From assembly GCF_006384975.1 (NCBI RefSeq), contig NZ_CP021645.1, positions 4,988,001 through 5,052,000 of the forward strand: DNA of 64,000 nt, read 5' to 3'. Position 1 is the first letter of the stretch. Each line of letters opens with the position of its first letter. Source of the DNA: Pseudomonas oryzihabitans. Lineage in GTDB: Bacteria; Pseudomonadota; Gammaproteobacteria; Pseudomonadales; Pseudomonadaceae. The position numbers and the translations under genes are program-made. The notes beneath the pieces are model-generated. The model did not search any database. It was not told where the DNA came from and saw nothing but the letters and a program-made list of their open reading frames with translations. Positions 29,784-40,263 of the stretch are shown here, one piece after another.

Positions 29784-32351
29784 TCAGCTCAGCGCTTCAG
29801 GCGTCGCCTCATCCAGCCAGACGCTCAGGCGGTTGGCCGGTAAGGGCGAGCCGCAATAGAAGCCCTGGATCTCGTCCGCCGACAACTGCCGCAGCAGGCG
29901 CAGGTGCTCGGCGTCTTCCACCCCTTTCAGGGTGACCTTCAGCCCCAGCGAGCGGCCGAGGTCGATCAGGGCGCGTACCACGGCGCAGTCCGCGGGACCA
30001 CGGTCGCGCCTCGCGGTGAGGCTGCGATCGAGGCGGATGCCGTCCAGCGGATAGCTGCGCAGATGGGCCAGTGAACAGATTCCGGAGCCGAAGTCATCCA
30101 GACACAGGCGCACGCCCAGACCTTTGAGCGCGGCCAGGGTGTTGGCGATGTCCGCTGCCGGATCAAGCAGGGTGCGCTCGGTGAGTTCCAGTTCCAGGCG
30201 CTGTGCGGCCAGGCCGCTGCGATACAGGGCCTCGGCCACGCTGTGCACCGGATCCTCGTTGGCATGGAATTGCTGGGGCGACAGGTTCACGGATACCGAG
30301 AGGTGTTCCGGCCAGCCTTGGGCATCGTGACAGGCGGTTTCCAGCACCCAGCGACCGAGTCGCTGGGCCAGGCCCGCATCCTCGGCCAGGGTGAGGAAGT
30401 CCAAGGGCTCCAACAGGCCTTGGCGGGGATGTTCCCAGCGTACCAGGGCCTCGAAACCACTGAGGCTGCCGTCGTCCAGGCGCCGCCGGGGCTGGTAGTA
30501 GAGGCTGAGCTGGTCATCGCGTAGCGCCTGGCGCAGATCCTGCTCCAGTTGGCGCCGCATCAGGACCTGTTCGTTCATGGCGGGCTCGTGGAAACGCCAG
30601 GTGCTGCGTCCAGCGGCCTTGGCCTGGTAGAGGGCGATATCGGCCAGGCGCAGCAGTTCGGCAGGGATACCGGTATCGCGCGGCGCCAGGGCTACGCCGA
30701 TGCTGCTACCGATGAATACCCGTTGCTCGCCGAGGCGGAAGGGCTGGCGCAACTGTTCCACCAGCCGCCGACAGAGATCGGCGATGGCGCCCGGCTCACG
30801 CTCGCCACTGAGCACCACGCAGAATTCGTCGCCGCCCAGGCGCGCCACCAGATCGGTCGCGGTCACGTTCTGCCGCAGCCGCTGCGCCGCCTCCTGCAGG
30901 ACCTGATCGCCCGCCGCATGGCCCAAGGCATCGTTGACCGTCTTGAAGCGATCCAGGTCCAGGCTGAGCAGGGCCAGCGGCTGGGGCTCCGGTCCTTCCA
31001 GGTGGGTTGCCAGGAACTGATGCAGGCGATGCCGGTTGGGCAGGCCGGTCAGGGGATCGTGCCAGGAGAGGTGCTGGACCTGGGCCAGGGCTTCGATCTC
31101 GTCGGTCAGGTCGGTGACGGTACCGCGGTAGCCGCCTTCGGGAATGGCGCGGGCCGCTACCCGGCAGGTGCGCTCACGCCCGGTGCCGTCCAGGTAGTGG
31201 CAGGTCAGCGGCGGGCGCGGCTTGCGCTCGTGATGGTGACCGGCGAGCCAATGGACGAGGGTATCGGCATGGGGGGTCAACAATTCGTTGAGAGGGCGTC
31301 CCAGCCAGCGCTCGGCGGATTCGCCGGTGACCTCGGCGAAGCGCTCCGACACGTAGACCAGCCGCAAGTCGGCGTCGACTTCCCAGAGCCAGTCCGAGGT
31401 AGCCTCGGCGATGTCGCGAAAACGGCGTTCGCCATTGGCCAGTTCGGCGCGGCTGGCCAGCAGGTCGTCGTACTGGGCGTCCAGTTGCCGCGCCGAGACC
31501 AGGGCTTGGCGCAGCAGCCAGACCAGCCCCAGCATGAGGATCAAGACCCCCCCACCGAACAGCGGCAGGGTCTGTTGCATCAGCCACAGACCCGGGCGTG
31601 GCGGTCGCCAGGTCAGGCTGTAGCGGGAGTTCGGCAATTGCCAGCTGGCGCGACCCGCGTTCGGGTCGGTGGTGGCAGTAAGGGGCGGCAGGCCATTGGC
31701 CTCGCTGAGTTCGGCCAGCTTGGTCGGACTCAGGACATCGACGAAGACCAGCACCGATAGTGGCGGATCGTTCTCGCGAGCCCCGGCATGGCCGCCGGGG
31801 GTAATGGCGGCGGCCGCCACCAGCGCGGGCATGCCGGCTACGGAAAGCACGCCGGAAACGCTGCCGTCGCGGGCATCGGGACTGCGTGCCGCCTTCAGCA
31901 GGCCGGTGACATTGCCTTCCAGCCAGTTAGCGGTCGCCGGGTCGGCGATTTGGCCGTTGAGCAAGCGGTAACGCGGCCGGTCCTGGCCATCGAACACCAA
32001 GACCCCTTCGTAACCATAGACCTTGAACAGCGCCGTGCCGAGGTTGTCCTGCTCGAAGGCCCAGTCCAGGTCGAGGGTCTGGTGCAGGCGGCGATAGCCT
32101 TCCTCCCACTTGCTGTAGTCGATGATGTTACGGGCGACTTCTTCGTCGAGGCGGGTGAAGGTCCGCCCCACGGTTTGCTCCGTGCGCTGGGCGACCGCTG
32201 CGTCCTGCCGCATGGCGTTGTTCACCAGCAGGTAGCAACCCAGGCCGATCAGACCGAGGAGCAGAACACACAGGGCTGGAAACAGCCGCAGGATTAAGGT
32301 GTGGCCTCGGCGACGCGGTGCGGCGCCCTGGGCGACTGAGGATGGTTGCAT
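29784..32351 (-). CDS. Membrane CHASE4-like/PAS/GGDEF/EAL protein with an altered EAL site
   Basis: An 855-residue inner-membrane protein: TM1 about residues 22-44, a periplasmic sensor (about 45-245, CHASE4-like IIDYSKWEEGY), TM2 about 260-285, PAS, GGDEF (intact GGDEF in ARLGGDEFCVV) and EAL. The cyclase site looks functional. In the EAL domain EALVRW, VNLSPQQF, LELTERTLL and LDDFGSG are kept, but the usual catalytic Lys is Arg773 (IRLDRSL) and the Glu of EGVET is Lys809 (LKGVED), so phosphodiesterase activity is doubtful. ATG 32351 has AGGG 9 nt upstream; a GTG at 32399 is the alternative. Confidence 0.85.
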   Translation of the reverse strand: MQPSSVAQGAAPRRRGHTLILRLFPALCVLLLGLIGLGCYLLVNNAMRQDAAVAQRTEQTVGRTFTRLDEEVARNIIDYSKWEEGYRRLHQTLDLDWAFEQDNLGTALFKVYGYEGVLVFDGQDRPRYRLLNGQIADPATANWLEGNVTGLLKAARSPDARDGSVSGVLSVAGMPALVAAAAITPGGHAGARENDPPLSVLVFVDVLSPTKLAELSEANGLPPLTATTDPNAGRASWQLPNSRYSLTWRPPRPGLWLMQQTLPLFGGGVLILMLGLVWLLRQALVSARQLDAQYDDLLASRAELANGERRFRDIAEATSDWLWEVDADLRLVYVSERFAEVTGESAERWLGRPLNELLTPHADTLVHWLAGHHHERKPRPPLTCHYLDGTGRERTCRVAARAIPEGGYRGTVTDLTDEIEALAQVQHLSWHDPLTGLPNRHRLHQFLATHLEGPEPQPLALLSLDLDRFKTVNDALGHAAGDQVLQEAAQRLRQNVTATDLVARLGGDEFCVVLSGEREPGAIADLCRRLVEQLRQPFRLGEQRVFIGSSIGVALAPRDTGIPAELLRLADIALYQAKAAGRSTWRFHEPAMNEQVLMRRQLEQDLRQALRDDQLSLYYQPRRRLDDGSLSGFEALVRWEHPRQGLLEPLDFLTLAEDAGLAQRLGRWVLETACHDAQGWPEHLSVSVNLSPQQFHANEDPVHSVAEALYRSGLAAQRLELELTERTLLDPAADIANTLAALKGLGVRLCLDDFGSGICSLAHLRSYPLDGIRLDRSLTARRDRGPADCAVVRALIDLGRSLGLKVTLKGVEDAEHLRLLRQLSADEIQGFYCGSPLPANRLSVWLDEATPEALS

Positions 32352-32533
32352 GCCTGAACCCTGGCTGAGTGAGCGTTCCTGTGCCTTTGCTACGACCACC
32401 GAGACCGGTGGATGCTCAAGCGAAGCGAATAAAAGCTTGGCGCTGCCAGACTAGCCGCTGCTGGTGCGCGCCGCTGAACGTAAAGAAAGAGATGCCAAGG
32501 GCATCGCGATAATGGCGCTTGGAAAGCGGCGAC

Positions 32534-33214
32534 CTAGGTAGGGTTCCCTGCGCCACCGTAGAAGGCGCAGCCCTGCCAGGCCTCGCCGTTGATACGCAAT
32601 TCGGCCTGAAGCGATTGCACGGTGCCGGTGCGACCGTCCACGCAGCGCCGCGGACTGATCCACAATTCGACCTTCTCGCCGTTGGCCTCGGTGGACAGCG
32701 CGCGCATGCCGCCGGGAAGTTCTTCCTGCAGATAGGGAAGGGCGCGGCGTTGCTGGCCGCTGGTACTGATCAGCATGCCCTGGTTGCTGACCTGGACGCT
32801 CCAGTCCGGACCGTGGCCGCCAGCGCTCATCGCGGTGCGCTTGAAGTTCGGATCGCTGCAGCCGGGGCCGGTGTATTGCACACGATAGACCTCGGTGACG
32901 GCGAAGACGCCCTGGGCACCGTCGTGGCCGCCGGACTTCACCTTGCCGCGCAGATCGGCGAACAGCGAAGCGGCACCGCTGTCGGCGGCCAATTCGTGGG
33001 CGTCACGCAGGATGGCGGTGTTGTTGGCGTCGGTGACGTCGAAGAAACGCTGCTCCTGGCAGGGACGGAACAGCAGCTGCTCGCCGCTCCAGCGTAGATC
33101 GCCCTGCAGGCGCTCGCCACCGGGCGCCTGGGGCGTGTCGTCGCTCTGGAACAGGCTGCAGCCGCCGAGTAGGCCGAGCAGGGCAAAGGGAAAGATGGAA
33201 CGCGGCGCTGGCAT
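32534..33214 (-). CDS. Putative envelope lipoprotein, COG3650-like
   Basis: A 226-residue protein with a signal peptide and lipobox LLGGC (Cys19). Ser follows the Cys, so outer-membrane sorting is likely. The body has several Cys residues (RPCQEQ, GPGCSDP, RRCVDG, WQGCAFYGG) and a beta-rich pattern with QGDLRWSGEQLLFRPCQEQR and a second domain ending ELRINGEAWQGCA, as in COG3650/MliC-like lipoproteins. Function unknown. It ends 183 bp from the GGDEF-EAL start and lies 60 bp from the SDR gene on the same strand. Confidence 0.7.
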   Translation of the reverse strand: MPAPRSIFPFALLGLLGGCSLFQSDDTPQAPGGERLQGDLRWSGEQLLFRPCQEQRFFDVTDANNTAILRDAHELAADSGAASLFADLRGKVKSGGHDGAQGVFAVTEVYRVQYTGPGCSDPNFKRTAMSAGGHGPDWSVQVSNQGMLISTSGQQRRALPYLQEELPGGMRALSTEANGEKVELWISPRRCVDGRTGTVQSLQAELRINGEAWQGCAFYGGAGNPT

Positions 33215-33273
33215 CGCGGGACTCCGACTGAGGTGGGCACACGTTACTCAGACAGCGCCGCGAGCTCAAGGAC

Positions 33274-33873
33274 TTACCAGACGCGATACGTCTTGCCGGT
33301 TTCCGCGCCTTCGACACTGCGTTCGTAGGCGCGGGCGGCTTCGGCGACGGGAATGGCCTTGAAGCCCAGGAAGAAGTCGCCGTAGTGCGCCAGGGATTCC
33401 TCCACCACGGTGGGGCTGACCACGTTCAGACGCTGGCCGCGTGGCAGTTCGATGGCGGCACCCCGGACGAAACCTTCCAGCCCCGCGTTGACCATGGCCG
33501 CCGCGCTGCCCTGGCGGATGGGATGTTCGCTCACGATGCCGCTGGTGAGGGTGAAGGAGGCACCGTCGGCCGCCTGGGCCTGGCCCAGCAGCACCAGGTT
33601 GACCTGGCCCATGAGCTTGCTGCTCAGCCCGACCTGGAAGTCGGCCTGGGTCAATTCGGTCACGGGCGCGAAGGCCAGGGAGCCGGTGGCACTGACCAGG
33701 GCATCGAATCGACCGACCTTGGCGAACATCGCGCGGATGGATGCTTGCTCGGTGATGTCCGCCTGGAGATCGCCGGAGTGCCGCCCGACCCGGATCAGGT
33801 CGTGACGACGACCGAGGCGTTCGGCAATGGCGCTGCCCAGGGTACCGCTGGCACCGACGAGGATGACTTTCAT
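33274..33873 (-). CDS. Short-chain dehydrogenase/reductase (small)
   Basis: A 199-residue SDR with VGASGTLGSAIAERL (NAD(P)-binding) and SATGSLAFAPV. The usual YxxxK catalytic pair is not obvious: the position after the Ser (LTSGIVSEHP) carries SAAAMVNAGLEGF, so it belongs to the atypical short SDRs close to YwnB/CsgA-like proteins. It diverges from a LysR gene across 101 bp, the standard layout for a LysR-regulated target. Confidence 0.78.
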   Translation of the reverse strand: MKVILVGASGTLGSAIAERLGRRHDLIRVGRHSGDLQADITEQASIRAMFAKVGRFDALVSATGSLAFAPVTELTQADFQVGLSSKLMGQVNLVLLGQAQAADGASFTLTSGIVSEHPIRQGSAAAMVNAGLEGFVRGAAIELPRGQRLNVVSPTVVEESLAHYGDFFLGFKAIPVAEAARAYERSVEGAETGKTYRVW

Positions 33874-33974
33874 GGCGTGGCTCCGTGATGACTACTGAAG
33901 AGCTTCCAGCCTAGGCTTGCACACTTCAGCGATAAATCGCCTAATCGGCAATCCAGTGTTTCCAAGGGGAAACG

Positions 33975-34886
33975 ATGCAAGACGATTTCGCCGATCTCGC
34001 GGCCTTCGCCATCCTCTGTGAAAGCGGCAGTTTCACCCGCGCGGCCGAGCGCTTGGGATGCAGCAAAGGGCAGCTATCGAAGCGCATCAGGGCCTTGGAG
34101 CTAAGACTGCAAACCACGCTTTTGCATCGGACCACTCGGCGTCTCGACCCCACGACGGCTGGCCGCGCCTTGCTGCCCGAGGCCCAGGCGTTGTTGCAGC
34201 AACGCGAGCGGGCGCTGCAAAGCGTGGCGCGGCTGCGCGAGGAAGCGGCAGGCCAGGTCCGTCTAACGGTGCCGGTTTCCCTCGGCTATACCTTCTTCGA
34301 GGTGCTGCTGTCGTGTCGCGTCGCCCATCCGGACATCCAGCTGGAGCTGGTGCTGGACAACGGCTATCGCGACCTGGTGGCCGAGGGCTTCGACCTGGCC
34401 ATCCGCGCTCGGGTGGAGCCGGACGAGCGTCTGGTGGCACGTCCGCTGTTCGCCATGCAGGAGGTGACCTGCGCAGCACCAGCCTATCTGGCGGAGCGTC
34501 CATTACCGACCCGCCCCGAGGACCTGCTCGCGCAGCGCTGTGTGGTGAACAATCACTATGCCGAGGGGGATGTCTGGCTGTACCACCACGAGCACCAGCT
34601 CAGCCGCGTACAGGTGGCGCCCAGTCTGTCCTGCAATCATTACAGCCTGCTCAAGCAGGCGGCCCTGGCCGGACACGGCATCGCCCGCCTGCCGTCCTTC
34701 ATGGTGCACGAGGAATTGGCTGCGGGGACGCTGGTGTGGCTGCTCAAGGAGTGGCGCACGCCCAGCCTGCCGCTGTTCCTCGTCCATCCCTACCAGAGTG
34801 GCTTACCGAAGCGGACGCGGGTGGTGGCCGAGGCCTTGAGCGACTGGTTCGAGCGCAGTCGGCAGCGGTTGGAGGCTTTGGGGTAG
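33975..34886 (+). CDS. LysR-family transcriptional regulator
   Basis: A 303-residue LysR regulator: helix-turn-helix at about residues 18-40 (FTRAAERLGCSKGQLSKRI) and substrate-binding domain after residue 88. It belongs to the CrgA/AaeR-like group (LLHRTTRRLDPTTAGRALL). It diverges from the small SDR gene and probably controls it. The inducer is unknown. A nested palindromic repeat follows the gene. Confidence 0.85.
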   Translation: MQDDFADLAAFAILCESGSFTRAAERLGCSKGQLSKRIRALELRLQTTLLHRTTRRLDPTTAGRALLPEAQALLQQRERALQSVARLREEAAGQVRLTVPVSLGYTFFEVLLSCRVAHPDIQLELVLDNGYRDLVAEGFDLAIRARVEPDERLVARPLFAMQEVTCAAPAYLAERPLPTRPEDLLAQRCVVNNHYAEGDVWLYHHEHQLSRVQVAPSLSCNHYSLLKQAALAGHGIARLPSFMVHEELAAGTLVWLLKEWRTPSLPLFLVHPYQSGLPKRTRVVAEALSDWFERSRQRLEALG

Positions 34887-34903
34887 GGCAACCTGTCGCC
34901 ATT

Positions 34904-34997
34904 GTAGGTTGGGTTGAGCGCAGCGAAGCCCAACAGATCGGTGGTTTGGACCTACACCGTTGGGCTTCGACGATGGAACCGTCTCAACCCAACCTAC
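34904..34997. repeat. 94-bp nested palindromic element (REP/MITE-like)
   Basis: Outer arms GTAGGTTGGGTTGAG (34904-34918) and the exact complement (34983-34997) enclose inner arms CGAAGCCCAAC (34924-34934) and GTTGGGCTTCG (34959-34969). This GTAGGTTGGGTTGAGCGCAGCGAAGCCCAAC type is a widespread proteobacterial dispersed repeat from general knowledge. It lies between a LysR gene and the convergent livF gene and may act as a two-way terminator. No target-site duplication was evident. Confidence 0.75.
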
Positions 34998-35025
34998 GGT
35001 CATCGCGGTGTTAGGATCTTCTGAC

Positions 35026-35727
35026 TCAACCGCCCAGATAGGCCTTGCGCACGTCCGGGTTGGCCAGCAGCTCGGCGCCGCTGTCCTGCATGACGATGCG
35101 GCCGTTCTCCAGCACGTAGCCACGGTCGGCCAGCTTGAGCGCCTGGTTGGCGTTCTGCTCGACGAGGAACACCGTTACCCCATCCCGGCGCAGCTGTTCG
35201 ATGATCTCGAAGATCTGCTGGATGATGATGGGCGCCAGGCCCAGCGAAGGCTCGTCGAGCAGCAGCAGGCGCGGCTCGCTCATCATCGCCCGGCCGATGG
35301 CGAGCATCTGCTGCTCGCCGCCGGACATGGTGCCGGCGCGTTGCGCATAGCGTTCCTTGAGGCGCGGGAAGAGGCCGAGGACCTTGTCCAGCTGGCGCTC
35401 GTAGGCGGCCTTCTCGGTGAAGAAGCCGCCCATGGCCAGGTTCTCTTCCACCGTCAGGCGGGCGAACACCCGGCGGCCTTCCGGCACCACGGCGATGCCC
35501 TTGCGCATGATCTGCGCGGTGTCCTGGCCGACCAGCTCCTCGCCTTCGTAGCGGATGCTGCCGCTGTGGGCGCGCGGGGTGCCGCAGAGGGTCATCAGCA
35601 GGGTGGACTTGCCGGCACCGTTGGCGCCGATCAGGGTGACGATCTCGCCCCGGTTCACCTGAACGCTGACGCCGTGCAGGGCCTGGATCTTGCCGTAGAA
35701 GGTGGAGACGTTGTCGAACTGCAGCAT
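35026..35727 (-). CDS. braG: Branched-chain amino-acid ABC transporter ATP-binding protein BraG/LivF
   Basis: A 233-residue ATPase with Walker A GANGAGKST, signature MSGGEQQ, Walker B LLLLDEPSLGL and the switch His (VFLVEQNAN region). It powers high-affinity Leu/Ile/Val uptake with BraF. ATG 35739 overlaps the braF stop, but GGAG lies 6 nt before ATG 35727 (MLQFDNVSTFYG), which fits the family start. It is last in the braCDEFG operon and is followed by a palindromic repeat. Confidence 0.93.
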   Translation of the reverse strand: MLQFDNVSTFYGKIQALHGVSVQVNRGEIVTLIGANGAGKSTLLMTLCGTPRAHSGSIRYEGEELVGQDTAQIMRKGIAVVPEGRRVFARLTVEENLAMGGFFTEKAAYERQLDKVLGLFPRLKERYAQRAGTMSGGEQQMLAIGRAMMSEPRLLLLDEPSLGLAPIIIQQIFEIIEQLRRDGVTVFLVEQNANQALKLADRGYVLENGRIVMQDSGAELLANPDVRKAYLGG

Positions 35728-35738
35728 GGAGGTCTCCA

Positions 35739-36506
35739 TCAGGATTCGCCCAGGTAGGCCTTGATCACGTCGGGATTGTTGCGGATCTGCTCCGGCGTCC
35801 CGTCGGCCAGGGGGGTGCCCTGGTTGATCACCACGATGTGGTCGGAAATGCTCATCACCAGATGCATATCGTGCTCGATCAGGAGCACGGTCACGCCGTG
35901 CTCGGCACGCAGCAGGGCGATGAGCGCCTTGAGGTCCTCGGTCTCGCGCGGGTTGAGGCCGGCGGCCGGCTCGTCGAGCATGAGGATCTGCGGCCGGGTC
36001 ATCATGCAGCGGGCGATTTCCAGGCGGCGCTGCTGGCCATAGGCGAGGTTGCCGGCGTTGCGGTTGGCGAACTCGGTGAGGTTGACCTGTTCCAGCCAGA
36101 AGCGGGCGTAGTCCATGGCCTCGGCTTCGCTCTTGCGGAAGGCCGGGGTCTTGAACAGGCCGGCCAGGAAGCCGGTGTTGAGATGGCGGTGCTGGGCGAC
36201 CAGCAGGTTCTCCACCGCGGTCATTTCCTTGAACAGGCGGACGTTCTGGAAGGTGCGCACCACCCCCTTGCGGGCGATCTTGTGCCCGGGCAGGCCCTGG
36301 ATGGCCTCGCCGCGCAGCAGGATCTCACCACCGGTGGGGCGGTAGAAGCCGGTCAGGCAGTTGAATACCGTGGTCTTGCCGGCGCCGTTGGGGCCGATCA
36401 GGGAGACCACCTGGCCTTGCTCCACGCGGATGTTGACGCCGTTGACGGCCAGCAGGCCGCCGAACCTCATGGACAGGCCGGTGACATCGAGAAGGGCTTG
36501 GCTCAT
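35739..36506 (-). CDS. braF: Branched-chain amino-acid ABC transporter ATP-binding protein BraF/LivG
   Basis: A 255-residue ATPase with Walker [10 protein letters not shown], signature [13 protein letters not shown], Walker [14 protein letters not shown] and switch IEHDM. The LAYGQQ variant and AAGLNPRE are typical of LivG. Its start overlaps the braE stop by 4 bp (ATGA), so translation is coupled. It pairs with BraG to drive the BraDE permease. Confidence 0.95.
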   Translation of the reverse strand: MSQALLDVTGLSMRFGGLLAVNGVNIRVEQGQVVSLIGPNGAGKTTVFNCLTGFYRPTGGEILLRGEAIQGLPGHKIARKGVVRTFQNVRLFKEMTAVENLLVAQHRHLNTGFLAGLFKTPAFRKSEAEAMDYARFWLEQVNLTEFANRNAGNLAYGQQRRLEIARCMMTRPQILMLDEPAAGLNPRETEDLKALIALLRAEHGVTVLLIEHDMHLVMSISDHIVVINQGTPLADGTPEQIRNNPDVIKAYLGES

Positions 36507-37755
36507 TTGCGCAACTCCAGGTGCGGGCGTTGCATCGGGAGCAGGCCTTGCGGACGCCAGATCATCATCACGACCATCAGCAGGCCGAACATCAACATGC
36601 GGTATTCGCTGAACTCGCGCAGCAGCTCCGGCACCAGGATCATCACGATGGCCGCGAGGATCACGCCGAGCTGGGAGCCCATGCCGCCCAGCACCACGAT
36701 GGCCAGGATGATGGCCGACTCGATGAAGGTGAAGGATTCCGGCGATACCAGGCCCTGGCGGGCGGCGAAGAAGCTGCCGGCGAAACCGGCGAAGCAGGCG
36801 CCCAGGGTGAAGGCCGAGAGCTTGATCAACGTGGGGTTCAGGCCCAGGGCGCGACAGGCGATCTCATCTTCGCGCAGGGCTTCCCAGGCGCGGCCGATGG
36901 GCATGCGCAGCAGGCGGTTGATCACGAACAGGGTCAGCAGCACCAGCAACAGGGCGATCAGGTAGAGGAAGATCACCTTGTATTCCGAGTTGTAGGGGAT
37001 GTTGAAGTATTCGTGGAAAGGCGTCATGCCCTCGGGGGCGCGGCGTTCGAAGGTCAGGCCGAACAGGGTCGGCTTGTCGATGCCGCTGATGCCGTTGGGT
37101 CCGCCGGTCCAGTCGGTGAGGTTGCGCAGGAGGATGCGGATGATCTCGCCGAAGCCCAGGGTGACGATGGCCAGGTAGTCTCCACGCAGGCGCAGCACCG
37201 GGAAACCGAGCAGGAAGCCGAACAGCGCGGCTATGGCGCCGGCGATGGGCAAGCAGGTCCAGAAGCCCAGGCCGTAGTAGTGCGAGAGCATGGCGTAGGT
37301 ATAGGCGCCCACCGCGTAGAAGCCCACGTAGCCCAGGTCCAGCAGGCCGGCCAGGCCGACCACGATGTTCAGGCCAAGGCCGAGCATCACGTAGATCAGT
37401 ACCAGGGTGGCGAGGTCCACCGCGCCGCGCGAGCCGTAGAAGGGCCAGGCCAGGGCGAGCAGGATCAGGCCGAGGATCACCCAGCGCTGGGTCTTGGGCT
37501 CGGTGAGCTTGGTGCCCAGGCCGGTCTGCGGCAGCTGCAGACCGCCGCTGCGGCGCCAGCCGGCGGTGACCGGGTCACGCACCAGTTGCCAGACGAACAT
37601 CAGCACCGCGGCGATCGCGATGGTCCAGAGGATGCGGGGCGAGGCGCCATGCACCTCCAGGTTGACGCCCACCGTCTCCAGCTTGAGGCCGAGGACGGGA
37701 TAGGCGACGGCCAGCACCAGCAGGGCGCTGAAGAAAGCGGTTCGCAGACGGGCAC

Positions 37756-37759
<4 letters not shown>
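36503..37759 (-). CDS. braE: Branched-chain amino-acid ABC transporter permease BraE/LivM
   Basis: A 418-residue inner-membrane permease with about ten TM segments. The LivM signature [25 protein letters not shown] and the cytoplasmic coupling segment [19 protein letters not shown] are visible. Its start overlaps the braD stop by 4 bp. It forms the translocation channel with BraD. Confidence 0.95.
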
Positions 37760-38679
<920 letters not shown>

Positions 38680-38882
38680 TGCTGTCTCCAAGGGATTCCC
38701 GGATGCGCGGCGGCGCTGGCGTCAAGTCACGGCGTTGCGGAGAACGCCAGCCCGTCCTGGGCGGCCCCGTTGGCGTGGTTCACGCGGGCTGGGGAGGTTG
38801 CCGGGCGAACTCTGCGCACGGCCCTGGCGCGCCGTTGGGCGTCTTCCAGGCAAATCCCGTGCCTCTAGGCGAGGCGGATAAA

Positions 38883-38912
38883 CGAAGCCCACTGCCGGGG
38901 CAGTGGGCTTCG
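38883..38912 (-). terminator. Hairpin between braC and braD (attenuating terminator or RNA stabiliser)
   Basis: CGAAGCCCACTGCC (38883-38896) and its exact complement (38899-38912) form a 14-bp stem just past the braC stop, followed on the minus strand by TTTATCC. It resembles a weak intrinsic terminator and would allow binding protein to exceed permease. Confidence 0.65.
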
Positions 38913-38929
38913 GCTGGTACGGGCGGGTC

Positions 38930-40051
38930 TTACTTGACTTCGGTCTTGGTGCCGTCGGCGTGCCATTGGTAGACGACGAACTCGAAGTTCTTCAGGTCGC
39001 CCTTGGCGTCGAACGAGAGGTCGCCGGTGGGGGTGCTGAAGGTGTTGCTGCGCAGGGCCTTGGCCACGTCTTCGGGCTTCTCGCTGTGGGCTTTCTGGAC
39101 ACCATCGGCGATCAGTTGGACGGCGGCGTAGGAGGGGAACACGAAGGGACCGCTCGGGTCCTGCTTCTTGTCCTTGAACGCCTGGACCAGGGCCTGGTTC
39201 TTCGGATCCTGGTCGAAGGAGCGCGGCAGGGTGACCAGCAGGCCTTCGGACGCCTGGCCGGCGATGGCGGAGATGGCGCTGTTGCCGACGCCTTCCGGCC
39301 CCATGAACTTGGCCTTCAGGCCTTTTTCCGCTGCCTGGCGCATCAGCAGGCCCAGCTCGGGGTGGTAGCCGCCGTAGTAGACGAAGTCGACGTTATCCTG
39401 CTTGAGCTTGGCGATCAGCGAGGAGAAGTCCTTGTCGCCGGCATTGATGCCTTCGAACAGGGCGACCTTGACGCCGGCCTTGTCCAGGGTCTGCTTGACC
39501 GCGGTGGCGATGCCTTCGCCGTACTGCTGCTTGTCGTGGATGATGGCGACGACCTTGGGCTTGGCATGCTCGATGATGTACTTGGCCGCGGTCGGGCCCT
39601 GCATGTTGTCCAGGCCGATGGTGCGGAAGACCAGCTTGTAGCCACGGTTGGTGATGTCCGGGCTGGTGGAGGCCGGGGTCACCATCAGGATGCCTTCGTC
39701 CTCGTAGATGTCCGAGGCGGGCTGAGTGGAGCTGGAGCACAGGTGACCGACGACGAAGTGGATACCTTCGTTGACGATCTTGTTGGCCACCGCGACGGCC
39801 TGCTTGGGATCGCAGGCATCGTCGAAGACCACGCCTTCCAGTTGCTTGCCGTCGACGCCGCCGGCCTTGTTGATCTGGTCGATGGCCATCTGCGCACCGA
39901 TGAATTCCATCTCACCGTATTGCGCGACCGGACCGGTCTTGGGACCGGCCAGGGCGATCTTCAAGGTGTCGGCGGCGAAGCTGTGGCTAGCCAGACCGGC
40001 CAGCGCCAGGGCGGCGAACAGACGGGAGAAACGCAGGGATGCCTTGTTCAT
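38930..40051 (-). CDS. braC: Periplasmic branched-chain amino-acid-binding protein BraC
   Basis: A 373-residue binding protein with a signal peptide cleaved after SHSFA (about residue 26). ADTLKIALAGPKTGPVAQYG, QMAIDQINKAGGVDG, the DACDP/GHLCSSST cysteine pair expected to form a disulfide, and FRTIGLDNMQGPTAAKYI match BraC/LivK. It captures Leu, Ile, Val, and often Ala and Thr, for BraDE. It is first in the operon and is separated from the permease genes by a hairpin that should raise its relative dosage. Confidence 0.95.
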   Translation of the reverse strand: MNKASLRFSRLFAALALAGLASHSFAADTLKIALAGPKTGPVAQYGEMEFIGAQMAIDQINKAGGVDGKQLEGVVFDDACDPKQAVAVANKIVNEGIHFVVGHLCSSSTQPASDIYEDEGILMVTPASTSPDITNRGYKLVFRTIGLDNMQGPTAAKYIIEHAKPKVVAIIHDKQQYGEGIATAVKQTLDKAGVKVALFEGINAGDKDFSSLIAKLKQDNVDFVYYGGYHPELGLLMRQAAEKGLKAKFMGPEGVGNSAISAIAGQASEGLLVTLPRSFDQDPKNQALVQAFKDKKQDPSGPFVFPSYAAVQLIADGVQKAHSEKPEDVAKALRSNTFSTPTGDLSFDAKGDLKNFEFVVYQWHADGTKTEVK

Positions 40052-40263
40052 GAGTGCTCCACTCGGAATGCTTTATTAATGAGGCAGTTGGAAGCGAGAT
40101 CGTGCCAATTTGGTTGTTATGACGCGCTGCGCAGTTTAATCACCGTCCGTTCGTCTTGGAAAGCTGGCGGCGACAACTTGTCGGCTCTGTCTGCCGCACG
40201 TCTGGATGCTCGGCAAGCGGGGAGGGCACCGGTAGAATCCGCCCTTTTCGCGAGGCCAGCACC

